Shown here piece after piece: positions 14,428 through 23,272 of a DNA stretch of 26,885 bases. A program made the position numbers and the translations under genes. The notes beneath the pieces were generated by a model that saw nothing but the letters and a program-made list of their open reading frames with translations, searched no databases and had not been told where the DNA came from. The stretch lies in the NCBI GenBank assembly GCA_964592375.1, contig CAZQDP010000028.1:1-26885 (forward strand), read 5' to 3'. Position 1 is the stretch's first letter; each line of letters begins with the position of its first letter. The DNA is from CAZQDP01 sp964592375 (lineage in GTDB: Bacteria > Bacillota > Clostridia > RUG12999).

Positions 14428-16407
14428 TTAGCTTACATCGATTAAATCGATATATTTTGTGCCATTTTGTGCAATAAACTCCTTGCGGGCAGATAAATTA
14501 TCGCCCAGGAGCACTTCAAACATTTCCGCTGTTGCCTGTGCATCCTCCGGCATGATTTGCACAAGCCTTCTGGTTTCGGGATTCATGGTGGTTTGCCACA
14601 TCATATCCGGCTCGTTTTCGCCAAGACCCTTGGAACGTTGAATGGTCACCTTGCCACTAAGCTTTGATGCAAGATCATTCTTATCTTTATCGGTATATGC
14701 AAAATAAGTCTTGTTTTTACAAGTAATTTCAAACAGAGGGGACTCCGCAATATATACAAAGCCCTTTTCAATCAGCTCCGGCACCAAGGCATAGAGCATG
14801 GATAAAATCAGTGTGCGAATTTGGTATCCATCCACATCCGCATCCGTACAGATAATTACCTTGCTCCAACGAAGAGAAGACAAATCAAACAGATTAAAAT
14901 CCTTATTGTGCTTCGACTTAATTTCAACGCCGCAACCGAGCACTTTAATTAGATCCGTGATAATATCGCTCTTGAAAATCTTATCATAATCTGCCTTCAG
15001 GCAGTTGAGAATTTTACCTCTTACGGGAATAATCGCCTGGAATTCCGCATCTCGCCCCATTTTGCAAGCACCAAGTGCAGAGTCGCCCTCCACGATATAC
15101 AGCTCGCGACGCGCAACATCTCTGCTGCGGCAATCCACAAATTTCTGTACCCGATTATTAATATCAATACTGCCCGTCAGCTGTTTTTTGACGTTAATTC
15201 GTGCCCGCTCTGCCGATTCACGGCTTCGCTTATTGATGAGCATTTGGGTGGCGATTTTTTCCGCTTCGACCTTATTCTCGATAAAATAAATCTCCAAATC
15301 ATGGCGTAGCGTTTCGGTGAGAAAATCTTGAATAAATTTATTGGTAATGGCCTTTTTGGTCTGATTTTCATAGCTGGTAATGGTGGAAAAAGAATTGGAA
15401 ATGAGCATCAAACTATCCGACACATCCACAAAAGTAATTTTCGATTCGTTTTTATTGTATTTGCCATTGTTTTTTAAATACTGGTCAATGGCATAAACAA
15501 AAGCATTTTTAACCGCTTTATCCGGTGCGCCGCCGTATTCAAGATACGATGAATTGTGGTAATATTCTAAAAGCGTAGTCTTATTATTGAAGCAAAACGC
15601 AATTTCCGCTTTGACCTTATACTCCGGCTTGTCCTCCCGATCTCGCCCTTGACCCTTCGCTGAAATGACCTTGATTTCCGTAATATTTGCCTCTTCGCTC
15701 ATTTCCTGCAAATAGCCCACAATGCCATTTGGATAGCAGTATTCAAACACATCAATACCGTCTGCCGTTTCATTATAGAGCACGAATTTAAGGCCGGCAT
15801 TGACAATAGCCTGCTTTTTCATAATGTTTTGATAGTATTCAAGGGGAATGTTAATATCGGTAAACACTTCAAGATCCGGCCGCCATTTAATTCGGCTACC
15901 GGTTTTTTTGCCGCCAAAGGGCTCTTTTACAAGCTCTCCTGCAGCTTCACCCTTTTCAAAATGCAAGCGGTATTTAAACCCATCCCGCAGAACCTCTACA
16001 TCCATATACTCCGAGCTATACTGAGTAGCACAGCTACCAAGCCCGTTTAGCCCTAAGCTATATTCGTAGCTTTCTCCGGTAACATTTTTGTATTTGCCCC
16101 CGGCATAGAGTTCGCAAAAAACAAGCTCCCAATTGTACCTGCCCTCATTTGAGTTGTAATCCAGTGGGATGCCACGGCCGAAATCTGCAATTTCAATGGA
16201 GCAGTCTATATATCTTGTCACCTCAATAACATTGCCAAAGCCTTCTCTTGCTTCGTCAATGGAATTGGACAAGATTTCAAACATCGCATGCTCACAGCCC
16301 TCCAGCCCATCGGAGCCAAAAATGACAGCAGGGCGCAGTCGCACCCTGTCCGCTCCTTTGAGAGCGGAGATACTTTCATTATCATATTTCCGTTCCTTTT
16401 GTGCCAT
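14428..16407 (-). CDS. parE: Type IIA topoisomerase subunit B (ParE-like)
   Basis: 659 aa ATPase subunit. The N-terminal GHKL ATPase has FEILSNSIDEA, then IADFGRGIP (the adenine-contact Asp kept, the next residue Phe) and GLNGLGSCATQYSS as the lid-side Gly motif. The TOPRIM domain has VEGDSALGACKMGRDAEF and DADVDG, keeping the metal ligands Glu and Asp-x-Asp-x-Asp; QRSKGLGENEPDMMWQTTMN follows. It gives ATP-driven strand passage with the ParC-like subunit. Compared with usual ParE/GyrB (EGDSAGGSAKQGRD, GLHGVGASVVNALS) several motif positions differ, so this is a diverged paralogue, not the main gyrB. ATG at 16407 has AAGGCGG upstream. It lies 37 bp after the UroD-like gene with no terminator between, so the three genes probably form one operon. 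Confidence 0.92.
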   Translation of the reverse strand: MAQKERKYDNESISALKGADRVRLRPAVIFGSDGLEGCEHAMFEILSNSIDEAREGFGNVIEVTRYIDCSIEIADFGRGIPLDYNSNEGRYNWELVFCELYAGGKYKNVTGESYEYSLGLNGLGSCATQYSSEYMDVEVLRDGFKYRLHFEKGEAAGELVKEPFGGKKTGSRIKWRPDLEVFTDINIPLEYYQNIMKKQAIVNAGLKFVLYNETADGIDVFEYCYPNGIVGYLQEMSEEANITEIKVISAKGQGRDREDKPEYKVKAEIAFCFNNKTTLLEYYHNSSYLEYGGAPDKAVKNAFVYAIDQYLKNNGKYNKNESKITFVDVSDSLMLISNSFSTITSYENQTKKAITNKFIQDFLTETLRHDLEIYFIENKVEAEKIATQMLINKRSRESAERARINVKKQLTGSIDINNRVQKFVDCRSRDVARRELYIVEGDSALGACKMGRDAEFQAIIPVRGKILNCLKADYDKIFKSDIITDLIKVLGCGVEIKSKHNKDFNLFDLSSLRWSKVIICTDADVDGYQIRTLILSMLYALVPELIEKGFVYIAESPLFEITCKNKTYFAYTDKDKNDLASKLSGKVTIQRSKGLGENEPDMMWQTTMNPETRRLVQIMPEDAQATAEMFEVLLGDNLSARKEFIAQNGTKYIDLIDVS

Positions 16408-16444
16408 GCAAGCTAACCGCCTTTTTCGTCAAATATAAGAAACT

Positions 16445-17524
16445 TTATTTGAGGGAATTGACAACCTCATAAGCCGCCGCAATATTCTCGGAAGGAATAT
16501 CGGGGCCGTAAATCTGCGTGGGTGCAAAGATATATCCGTTTTTGCTACTCAGTGCCTTGATGGTAGCGGCCGCATGCTCCTTTACCTGCGCAACCGTTCC
16601 GGTAATGAGGGTGTTTTGCGTATCAATTCCACCATGGAATATCATTTTGCCGCCGAACTTATCTGCAAGGCCGGATGGCTCCATGCCGCCGGCGGTCACT
16701 TGAATTGGGTCAAGAATATCCACACCGGCCGAAATCAAACTGCCGATAATATCTGAAATGGCACCGCAGGAATGCATCATGACCTTGAGTCCATGGCTGT
16801 GGGCAAGGGTTGTGAGCTTTTTGATATTTTCAAAAAATAGCTCATGCCACATATCCGGGCTGACGATGAGGCCATTTTGACTTCCAAAATCATTGCCGAA
16901 AAACCATATGTCCATTTTGCCTTTCATGGCGGTGAAATATGCATCGTTGAGATCTAAGTACATATCCGTGAGTCTGCCAACCAAGGTCTTTATCATATCA
17001 AAGTCCAGTGCGCAGTATAATAAAAAGTTTTCAAAACCCATCAGGCGGTAGCTGTCTCCCATAATGCCTGTCCAAAGGCCGCCGACGATAATGCGATCCC
17101 GATTGGCCTCGTATTCGGGCGCAAGCGCCGAAAAATCAAAATCAGCTCGGGTAGGCAGGGGATGCGCCAAAATATCCTGCACAGACTCGGCATGTTTCAG
17201 TGGGTTATCCAGCGCACTGTCTACCATGAACTTATGGGTATGCGCGCCGCGGGTCCAGCCAATGCCAAGGGGACAAACCCTTCGCGATTCTTCAATGAGT
17301 GTTTGCTTTTTATAGCAACGCAGATACCCTTCATTTTGGGAAATATCCCTAGATGGCAAATAAAAAAAGTCGCTCTGTAGGCAGTCCAAGAGCTCTTTTT
17401 CACTGCTAACACCAAAATATTTCATCAGGCCCTCGTCTGCCCCGCGAGTGGAAAGATAATCAACCGGCGGGCGGGTAAGAGGCTCAAATGCGCATACTTT
17501 GCGAAATAATTCTCTGGAATTCAC
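16445..17524 (-). CDS. Uroporphyrinogen decarboxylase-family protein (methyltransferase-like)
   Basis: 359 aa TIM-barrel protein of the UroD/MtaA superfamily. It carries MMHSCGA (HSCG about residues 251-254), the His-x-Cys zinc motif typical of corrinoid-dependent methyltransferases such as MtaA/MtbA, plus FHGGIDTQ near the C-terminus. HemE-type decarboxylases lack that zinc motif, so haem synthesis is unlikely. GTG start at 17524 with AGGAG 7 nt upstream; the longer open frame to 17569 runs through the promoter. It is related to the gene at 19919-20965 and is the first gene of a probable operon with parE and parC. Substrate and methyl acceptor unknown; no corrinoid protein gene is nearby. 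Confidence 0.85.
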   Translation of the reverse strand: MNSRELFRKVCAFEPLTRPPVDYLSTRGADEGLMKYFGVSSEKELLDCLQSDFFYLPSRDISQNEGYLRCYKKQTLIEESRRVCPLGIGWTRGAHTHKFMVDSALDNPLKHAESVQDILAHPLPTRADFDFSALAPEYEANRDRIIVGGLWTGIMGDSYRLMGFENFLLYCALDFDMIKTLVGRLTDMYLDLNDAYFTAMKGKMDIWFFGNDFGSQNGLIVSPDMWHELFFENIKKLTTLAHSHGLKVMMHSCGAISDIIGSLISAGVDILDPIQVTAGGMEPSGLADKFGGKMIFHGGIDTQNTLITGTVAQVKEHAAATIKALSSKNGYIFAPTQIYGPDIPSENIAAAYEVVNSLK

Positions 17525-17557
17525 AATACCACTCCTATAAAAAAATATACTATTTAA

Positions 17558-17587
17558 ATTATAGTACAATTTAAGCTATTTTGTCAA
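17558..17587 (-). promoter_or_regulatory. Promoter of the UroD-like/parE/parC operon
   Basis: Minus strand TTGACA (17587-17582), 18-bp spacer, TATAAT (17563-17558), about 34 bp before the GTG start. Near-consensus and directly after the terminator of the peptidase gene. Confidence 0.8.
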
Positions 17588-17596
17588 TGCTATAAA

Positions 17597-17629
17597 TAAA
17601 AACAGCGTAAAAATTCTCATTTTACGCTG
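17597..17629 (-). terminator. Terminator of the M3 peptidase gene
   Basis: Perfect 10-bp stem CAGCGTAAAA/TTTTACGCTG (17603-17612 with 17620-17629), 7-nt loop, followed on the minus strand by TTTTTATTT (17602 downward). It lies 14 bp past the stop codon. Confidence 0.88.
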
Positions 17630-17643
17630 CAAATTCGCAAATA

Positions 17644-19700
17644 TTACCGAGTAATCATCACCGTATTGCTGTGCGGGATGTAGTCCACGTTGTAGCCTGA
17701 ACTTTGCAAGAGCTTTCGAATATGCACATATTCCCTTCCATCATTGAGAACATATGGGATGAGGGCAGAAGAGGGAGAATGCAGTAGGATAATGCCATCG
17801 GGGTTGATTTGCAGTTCCACACCAATTGCCGTTGCCATCTCCTTGGCATCCACCATGGTGGCGCCATCCTCCACATAGGCAGGATGCGCAAAATCAATGC
17901 GCCTGCCTTGCACATTCACTGTAATACCGCCATCTGCCTTTCGTAAAAGACCATTTGCCAGGAGCAGTTGCTCTTGGGTTTGAAGCCTTTTGGAAAAGGA
18001 GGCATAAAGCCTTTCATAGGGGGCAAGCTCTTCTAAATCAATCTCAAAAATCGATTTTGCAGTTTCAATCGGCTTTTTGGAAGTGGTGGAGAGAAAATAG
18101 AGATATCGCTCTTTTTGGGAGTCGTCACTGAGGGTGGAGGCAATGCGATCTGCCACCACAAAGGATAGGGTATAGTTGCATACATAAAAATCTTGATAAA
18201 AATGAGCCACGCTCGCCCAGCCATACTGCGCGCCTTCCGGCAGGGCAGACTCACCACGGTATTTTTCATCTAGTTCAAGCCATATGGCAGAAAGACCTGC
18301 AGCGGTCAGTGTACCGCCCTGATCTACTATGCTGTGTACCATATTTTCAAACTCGGACAGCATCATTTGTGTAAACGTGCGGCTTGCATATAAATCCATG
18401 AGATACATCGCAAACAATAATTGTTCCTTCGGGGGGGCATGAGAAGCCATGTATTCTGCAAAAAGCAGTTCGGATACGCCGGAAGCAATTTCTGCGGCGA
18501 GAACGGAATTCGAACCATTGCCATCGGAAGAATTTTCAGATAGGTACATGTGCACAGCATGACCAAGCTCGTGGGCAAGGCCCACACTGTCATATACCGA
18601 GCCTGTAAAATTCAGCAAAACATAAGGATGCCCCGGTGCACTGAGGGTAAAGGTTTCCTTTCGCTTATTGGCGGCAGGATAGGCATCAATCCAATGCTCA
18701 TCAAAGGCCATTTGCAGTACGCGCACATATTCGTCCCCAAGCGGGCGCATTGCTTCTGTTATCCATGTGCGCAGCTGGTCTATGGTATACATGCCCTNNN
18801 NNNNNNNNNNNNNNNNNNNNNNNNNNNNNNNNNNNNNNNNNNNNNNNNNNNNNNNNNNNNNNNNNNNNNNNNNNNNNNNNNNNNNNNNNNNNNNNNNGGG
18901 CGCATTGCTTCTGTTATCCATGTGCGCAGCTGGTCTATGGTATACATGCCCTCCACATGATAATCAAGCGTAGCACCGCTGCTTCTCTCTTCCAGATTGT
19001 ATTTATCATGTAATATAGAAAGATTATCGTTTGTTTGCGAAAGTGCCGTTTCATATGCCTTTTGGGTGATGCCATACTGATCCAAAAACATGGACTTCGA
19101 ATCAAGGTAGCCGAATGCTTGCGCCGTGGCATGCCCCTTCATCACGCTCCGCCCATAAATGGCGCTCAGTGTATGTATATTTCGGGAAAAATCCTCGTGG
19201 CTCAGCTGCATTTCCGTGAGCAGTGTGGAATAGATACCGTAAAAATCCAGTGCAGGCGAAAGCGTGCTGATGGTTCTTTGTGCCTCAGGGGATAACTTCA
19301 TTTCCGCAGGGTCGATAAGCTCTTCATATACAAAGGAAGTAGCGGCATCAAAATCCGATTTGAGCCGCAGACCTCGGTCCTTCTTTTCAATGGCAGAAGG
19401 GTCGGTCATATCCTTGCTGCCAAGCAGCTGGCCATAGCAATATACCTTGGCAACCTGATCGCTTACCGTATAATAAAGTGCAATAAATTCATTTTGCTTT
19501 GTCTCATCCTTCAGCGTGCCCTTGAAGGCCTTTAGCTTTGTGATATTCTCTTCAATGAAAGTGCATTCATTGCGGTACGCCTCGTCGGTTGCAAAAAGCT
19601 GTGTCAAATCCCATTCATATGGCGCCGCCGTGGCATTGGCACATAGGCCGGTGGGAAACACAAGCACAATAAACAATATAAAAATGGCGATTTTCTTCAC
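17644..19700 (-). CDS. Secreted M3-family oligopeptidase with C-terminal stalk domain (crosses N gap)
   Basis: Zinc metallopeptidase related to oligoendopeptidase F. Parts in order: signal peptide (MKKIAIFILFIVLVFPTGLC..., cleavage probably near ANATAA|APYEW), helical N-domain, catalytic HELGH (bases 18573-18559) in GLAHELGHAVHMYLSE, and a C-terminal domain of about 95 residues (VNVQGRRIDFAHPAYVEDGA, then TMVDAKEMATAIGVELQINPDG) that resembles the copper-amine-oxidase N-terminal-like domain often used for surface attachment in Clostridia. GTG at 19700 with AAGGAT upstream is the start. The 100 N at 18798-18897 split the gene in the file, but the flanks are the same 55 bp. Removing the gap and one copy gives one open frame of 633 aa, so the gene is very likely intact. 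Most M3 oligoendopeptidases are cytoplasmic; export and the stalk are unusual. Confidence 0.88.
18743..18797. repeat. 55-bp repeat flanking the gap, left copy
   Basis: Identical to 18898-18952. Both encode the same peptidase residues (GMYTIDQLRTWITEAMR). It is best explained as the overlapping end of one contig, not a biological repeat. Confidence 0.95.
18798..18897. other. Scaffold gap of exactly 100 N
   Basis: Run of 100 N, a customary placeholder for a join of unknown length. Because the two sides share 55 identical bases, the true distance is probably negative: the contigs overlap and nothing is missing. Confidence 0.97.
18898..18952. repeat. 55-bp repeat flanking the gap, right copy
   Basis: Second copy of 18743-18797, perfect over 55 bp. 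Collapsing the two copies keeps frame: 803 plus 1099 coding bases make 634 codons including the stop. Confidence 0.95.
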
Positions 19701-19749
19701 TTGATCACATCCTTGCCATGCACGTTAACATAATAAGTTATATACTCAT

Positions 19750-19778
19750 AGTTTAACATCAAGAAGGAAGGTTGTCAA
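19750..19778 (-). promoter_or_regulatory. Promoter of the M3 peptidase gene
   Basis: Minus strand TTGACA (19778-19773), 17-bp spacer, TAAACT (19755-19750), about 50 bp before the GTG start. Confidence 0.7.
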
Positions 19779-19812
19779 TGGGATTTTTGCGCAAGCCTTT
19801 GCCTTTGTGCGC

Positions 19813-19857
19813 AAAAAAAAACGGCCAGAAAGATGCAAAGCAAAAAATTCTGACCGT
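19813..19857 (-). terminator. Terminator of the second UroD-like gene
   Basis: 10-bp stem with one G·U pair: 19821-19830 pairs with 19848-19857. Read on the minus strand it ends in a run of eight U (19820-19813). The rest of the 218-bp gap (19701-19918) holds the peptidase promoter and nothing else I can recognise. Confidence 0.85.
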
Positions 19858-19918
19858 ATAAGGTAATATTCAAGATGCCATGGATAAAAAAAGATGAAAA
19901 TAACGGCAGGGCGCGAAG

Positions 19919-20965
19919 CTAATTTCTGCTTGCCCGGTAGATCGCATCAATATTTTGGATGGGCACATCCGCTTCAAACCATTGGCTTGCCATCAAAATA
20001 TATCCCCCATCCTTGCCAAGCACATTGATATACCGCTCCGTTTCCCTTGTCACTTCCTCTGCCGTTGCATGGGGCAGTACAAACTGCGTATCAATTCCGC
20101 CATGGAAACACAATTTTGAGCCAAAATCCCGCTTGAGGCCCTCGATTTCCATGCCGACCACCTTCTGCAAGGGCTCCAAAATATCCACACCGCATGCAAT
20201 GAGAGAGGGGATAATATTGGCAATGGCGCCGCAGCTGTGCTGCTGATAAAAAGCACCGTATTTGTGCGCCAAGGCGGTAAGCTTCTTTGTGTTTTCAGAG
20301 AAATACTCCTCCCACATGGGAACACCAAAGAGCAAAGAATTTTGCGTGCCATAATCATCATGCGGGCGCAGGATATCAATCTGCCCATCGCCTGCAATGA
20401 GTATGCGTTCATAATACTCTAGTTCAAATTCCACAAACCGATTATATAATGCATGCGCAACCTCGGGCTCTAAAATCATCTTCTCAAAAAGCACTTCCAT
20501 ATTCATCATAAAGGTGGAAAGCTGAAAAGGGCCCTCATGCCCAAATTGCAATGCTTTATTCTTATACTGGTCGCATTTGCGCTTGACGCTTTCATAATCA
20601 AAATGGTCCGGAGAAATCCAGTTGTAACTCAGAATATCCTCCACCGTGGTTGCCGCACCAAAGGGATATTCATAGACCACGCTGTGAATCTCGCCGCCGC
20701 TTTTGCACTGCACCATTTTACAGCCATAGGTGGTCTCGCAAATCACCTTGCCACCTTCCGTATACTGCCCAAGAGGCGGCCCGATATAATCGGGAGAACA
20801 ATCCCGAATATCGACCTCATACAGCGCATAAATATCCTCATATCCCGATAAACCATGTGCCTTTACAATTTTGTCCTTCACATAATCCATCGCCTCAAAA
20901 TTCACAGGCACCCTGTCGGGCTGTTTGTGCCCGATGGCGCACCGCAGCCGCTCTTTGCTATTCAT
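19919..20965 (-). CDS. Uroporphyrinogen decarboxylase-family protein, second copy
   Basis: 348 aa, same superfamily as the product of 16445-17524, clearly diverged from it. Zinc motif QQHSCGA (HSCG at residues 243-246) and CFHGGIDTQFVLPHAT are kept; N-terminus NSKERLRCAIGHKQPDRVPV is the usual opening of these proteins. Corrinoid-type methyl transfer is the likely chemistry by family, substrate unknown. ATG at 20965 is preferred over the longer open frame because AGGTG lies 8 nt upstream and the promoter lies within the longer version. It is a single-gene unit with its own promoter, a palindrome over the -35 region and a terminator, which suggests individual regulation. Confidence 0.85.
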   Translation of the reverse strand: MNSKERLRCAIGHKQPDRVPVNFEAMDYVKDKIVKAHGLSGYEDIYALYEVDIRDCSPDYIGPPLGQYTEGGKVICETTYGCKMVQCKSGGEIHSVVYEYPFGAATTVEDILSYNWISPDHFDYESVKRKCDQYKNKALQFGHEGPFQLSTFMMNMEVLFEKMILEPEVAHALYNRFVEFELEYYERILIAGDGQIDILRPHDDYGTQNSLLFGVPMWEEYFSENTKKLTALAHKYGAFYQQHSCGAIANIIPSLIACGVDILEPLQKVVGMEIEGLKRDFGSKLCFHGGIDTQFVLPHATAEEVTRETERYINVLGKDGGYILMASQWFEADVPIQNIDAIYRASRN

Positions 20966-20995
20966 GAATGCATCACCTCGTATTCTTATATTCGT

Positions 20996-21024
20996 ATTAT
21001 AGCATTTTGCCCCTTTGTTGTCTA
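20996..21024 (-). promoter_or_regulatory. Promoter of the second UroD-like gene
   Basis: Minus strand TAGACA (21024-21019), 17-bp spacer, TATAAT (21001-20996). The start codon lies 30 bp downstream. Confidence 0.78.
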
Positions 21025-21037
21025 TAAACAAAAGGGC
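21009..21037. promoter_or_regulatory. Palindrome over the -35 region, candidate operator
   Basis: GCCCCTTTGTT (21009-21019) and AACAAAAGGGC (21027-21037) are inverted copies with one mismatch and a 7-bp centre that contains most of the -35 box. A dimeric regulator bound here would block RNA polymerase. No regulator gene adjoins. Confidence 0.45.
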
Positions 21038-21103
21038 AATTTCTGTATATAAAAGGCTCAAAATAACAAGGGCACCTTAAAAAAAACCATTTTTGTGCAA
21101 AAG

Positions 21104-22903
21104 CTATTCTTCATCCTTTAAGCTTGCAAGCTCTTTGAAGACGCCGTCCCGGCTCAAAAGCTCGCTGTAAGTGCCCTCTTGCACCACCGCACCGCCTTCA
21201 AAAACCAAAATGCGATCCACATTGCGAATGGTGGTCAGCCTATGCGCCACAATAATCACCGTATGGGTTTTCATCAGCTCCTCCATTGCCTCTTGAATAT
21301 GCTTTTCGGATATATTATCAAGGGCAGAGGTTGCCTCGTCAAAGATCAAAATATCGGGATTACCAAGCACCGCTCTTGCAATGGCAATTCGTTGCTTTTG
21401 CCCGCCGGAAATGCTAAAGCCACCTTCGCCCACCAAGGTATTCCAACCGTTTGGAAGCTCATTGACAAATTCATGCACATGGGCAATTTCCATGGCACGA
21501 ATGAGCTCTAACATGGTAGACTCCGGCCGTGCCACACGAATATTTTCAAGGATGGTCGTTTGGAATAAGAAGGGATCCTGCGGTACAATTCCAAAGCAGG
21601 AGCGAAGGTCATGCAGGCTATAATCCTTGGCGGAGCGGTCGTGAATTTTCACTTCGCCCTCGGAAGGGTCATACAGGCGCATGGCAAGCTTTGTAAAAGT
21701 GCTTTTTCCACTGCCACTGCCGCCAACCAAGGCTACACTTTCATTGTAAGATACGGCGGCGCAAAAGCCACTAAAAATTTCTCGCTCATCATCATAGCCG
21801 AAGGTAACATTTTCAAAAGAAATGCAAGGAGACTGGTGGCGCATGGCATGCTCCTTCTCCATTTTTGGGTCGCGCCGCTTGCCATCGGGCGGCTCGGGGG
21901 TGGTGGCTTCGGTATGCATAATATTCATAATCCGATCAAGGCTAGCCTCGGCACTGCTTTTGAGCAGATTAATGCTCAGCCAGGTATTAAGGGTATTGAG
22001 CATTACCCCCATACTGCCCATGAACGCAAATAACGTACCGGTGGTCAGCCCTCTGTAAATACACGAAAAAGCGCCAACAATATAAATAATGGCCGTGCCG
22101 CAGTACTGCGTCATTTCTGGTTTAAAATGCTCCAAGGTTTGCCGAAAAGAGAGGGTCTTGCCTTTTTCACGCATCATTGTTGCATATTTTTCAAAGTTAT
22201 TATAAATATTATCCTCCACGGAATACAGCTTAATGGCACGGCTGCCATGGAGCATATCCGTAATATACTTGCTTGCCTCCGACTCCGTTTCCAAAAAATC
22301 CTTGGATAAGCGGCGGATTTTCTTTCTTGAATAATGGTTCAGCGTAATATTCACGCAAATGATTGCCAGTAAAATGAGTGTCAAAACCCAATCAAAGTAA
22401 AAAAGGGTGCTCAGGGAAATGACAAGCGCAATAGACTGAGAAGGAATACTGGTGGCCATTTGCTGCAAAAAGTTTTTGAGATTTCCCATGGGCGAACCCA
22501 TAATATAATTAAACAATTCGCCGGAAGAAACCTCTTCATGAAAACGCACGCAAAGTCCTTGCACATGGCGAAAAAACTGCGAACGAATTTCAAACAAAAA
22601 GCCTTCCAAGGCCTTGAGCATATTGTGATACCCAATGGACCAAAAGCCAATACGCATGAGGCCAAGCCCCACATAAGCGGCAGAAAAAATCACCACGGTA
22701 CGAAGCCGATATGTACTATCCGCAGTGGTATTTAAAATTCCCTGGTCCACAATGAATTTAATGATCAGAGGCTGAAGTGCAACACCAATGCCGGTGAGCA
22801 TAGAAAAAACGGTAGCAATAAAAATACTAAAGCGATACGGTTTGGTATAATCCCATAATATGGACCAAAACTGGGTTTTGTTGGTATCTTTCATCTCACT
22901 CAT
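21104..22903 (-). CDS. ABC exporter half-transporter (permease plus ATPase)
   Basis: 599 aa. The N-terminal six-helix membrane domain (about residues 20-320; hydrophobic stretches such as FSIFIATVFSMLTGIGVAL and WVLTLILLAIICVNITL) is fused to an ATPase domain with Walker A GGSGSGKST (about 392), the signature ISGGQKQR (about 497), Walker B ILIFDEATSALD (about 520) and a switch His in IIVAHRLTTI. It works as a dimer; drug, lipid or peptide export are all possible, and the sequence does not tell. ATG at 22903 has GGGAG 9 nt upstream; the GTG at 22927 does not. No partner half-transporter adjoins, so a homodimer is likely. No convincing terminator seen downstream. Confidence 0.93.
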   Translation of the reverse strand: MSEMKDTNKTQFWSILWDYTKPYRFSIFIATVFSMLTGIGVALQPLIIKFIVDQGILNTTADSTYRLRTVVIFSAAYVGLGLMRIGFWSIGYHNMLKALEGFLFEIRSQFFRHVQGLCVRFHEEVSSGELFNYIMGSPMGNLKNFLQQMATSIPSQSIALVISLSTLFYFDWVLTLILLAIICVNITLNHYSRKKIRRLSKDFLETESEASKYITDMLHGSRAIKLYSVEDNIYNNFEKYATMMREKGKTLSFRQTLEHFKPEMTQYCGTAIIYIVGAFSCIYRGLTTGTLFAFMGSMGVMLNTLNTWLSINLLKSSAEASLDRIMNIMHTEATTPEPPDGKRRDPKMEKEHAMRHQSPCISFENVTFGYDDEREIFSGFCAAVSYNESVALVGGSGSGKSTFTKLAMRLYDPSEGEVKIHDRSAKDYSLHDLRSCFGIVPQDPFLFQTTILENIRVARPESTMLELIRAMEIAHVHEFVNELPNGWNTLVGEGGFSISGGQKQRIAIARAVLGNPDILIFDEATSALDNISEKHIQEAMEELMKTHTVIIVAHRLTTIRNVDRILVFEGGAVVQEGTYSELLSRDGVFKELASLKDEE

Positions 22904-22941
22904 AAGCCAAATCTCCCTATTAACCACGTGTGATTTTTACC

Positions 22942-22970
22942 AATATACCATATATGAATTGGCATGTCAA
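22942..22970 (-). promoter_or_regulatory. Promoter of the ABC transporter gene
   Basis: Minus strand TTGACA (22970-22965), 17-bp spacer, TATATT (22947-22942), about 38 bp before the ATG. Confidence 0.78.
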
Positions 22971-23272
22971 GGGATTGAGGGAATAAAAAAGAATTAATTG
23001 AAATATGGGGAAAAGAGGGGGTTTATAAGAATGGGGCAACCATTTTTGGGCGGAAGGAGGGGAGGGAAAAGAAAGGTTGAAGTCAACAATTCTGCCGATT
23101 GCAGCGGTACAGTAAAAATAAAAATATGACAAAAAAATAAAGTAAAATAATTTTTTGTTGTACGGACAATGGGGCAGTGAATGTGGTAGAATGAGAGCGA
23201 AGGAAGAAGCAAGCGGAACTTAATTTGCCAATTTACGCAAAAACAATAATGGAAAAGATGAGAAAAATGTTG
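22971..23272. other. Non-coding gap before the restriction operon
   Basis: About 300 bp, A/G-rich on the plus strand, with no recognisable gene. Two similar GGTAGAAT boxes (near 23187-23194 and 23294-23301) occur; only the second has a well-spaced -35 box. Confidence 0.5.

Noticed and set aside
16445..17524. HemE (haem biosynthesis) as the identity of the UroD-like genes
   Set aside because: Both carry the HSCG zinc motif of MtaA-type methyltransferases and no other haem genes are nearby.
17644..19700. Two separate peptidase genes or a gene duplication at the N gap
   Set aside because: The shared segment is the same 55 bp and the same residues on both sides; one continuous gene explains everything.
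23076..23127. A 12-codon leader peptide behind a GGAGGGG-like site, reading TTG AAG TCA ACA and onwards
   Set aside because: Too short, with a TTG start and no recognisable composition or partner; it occurs by chance in this purine-rich stretch.
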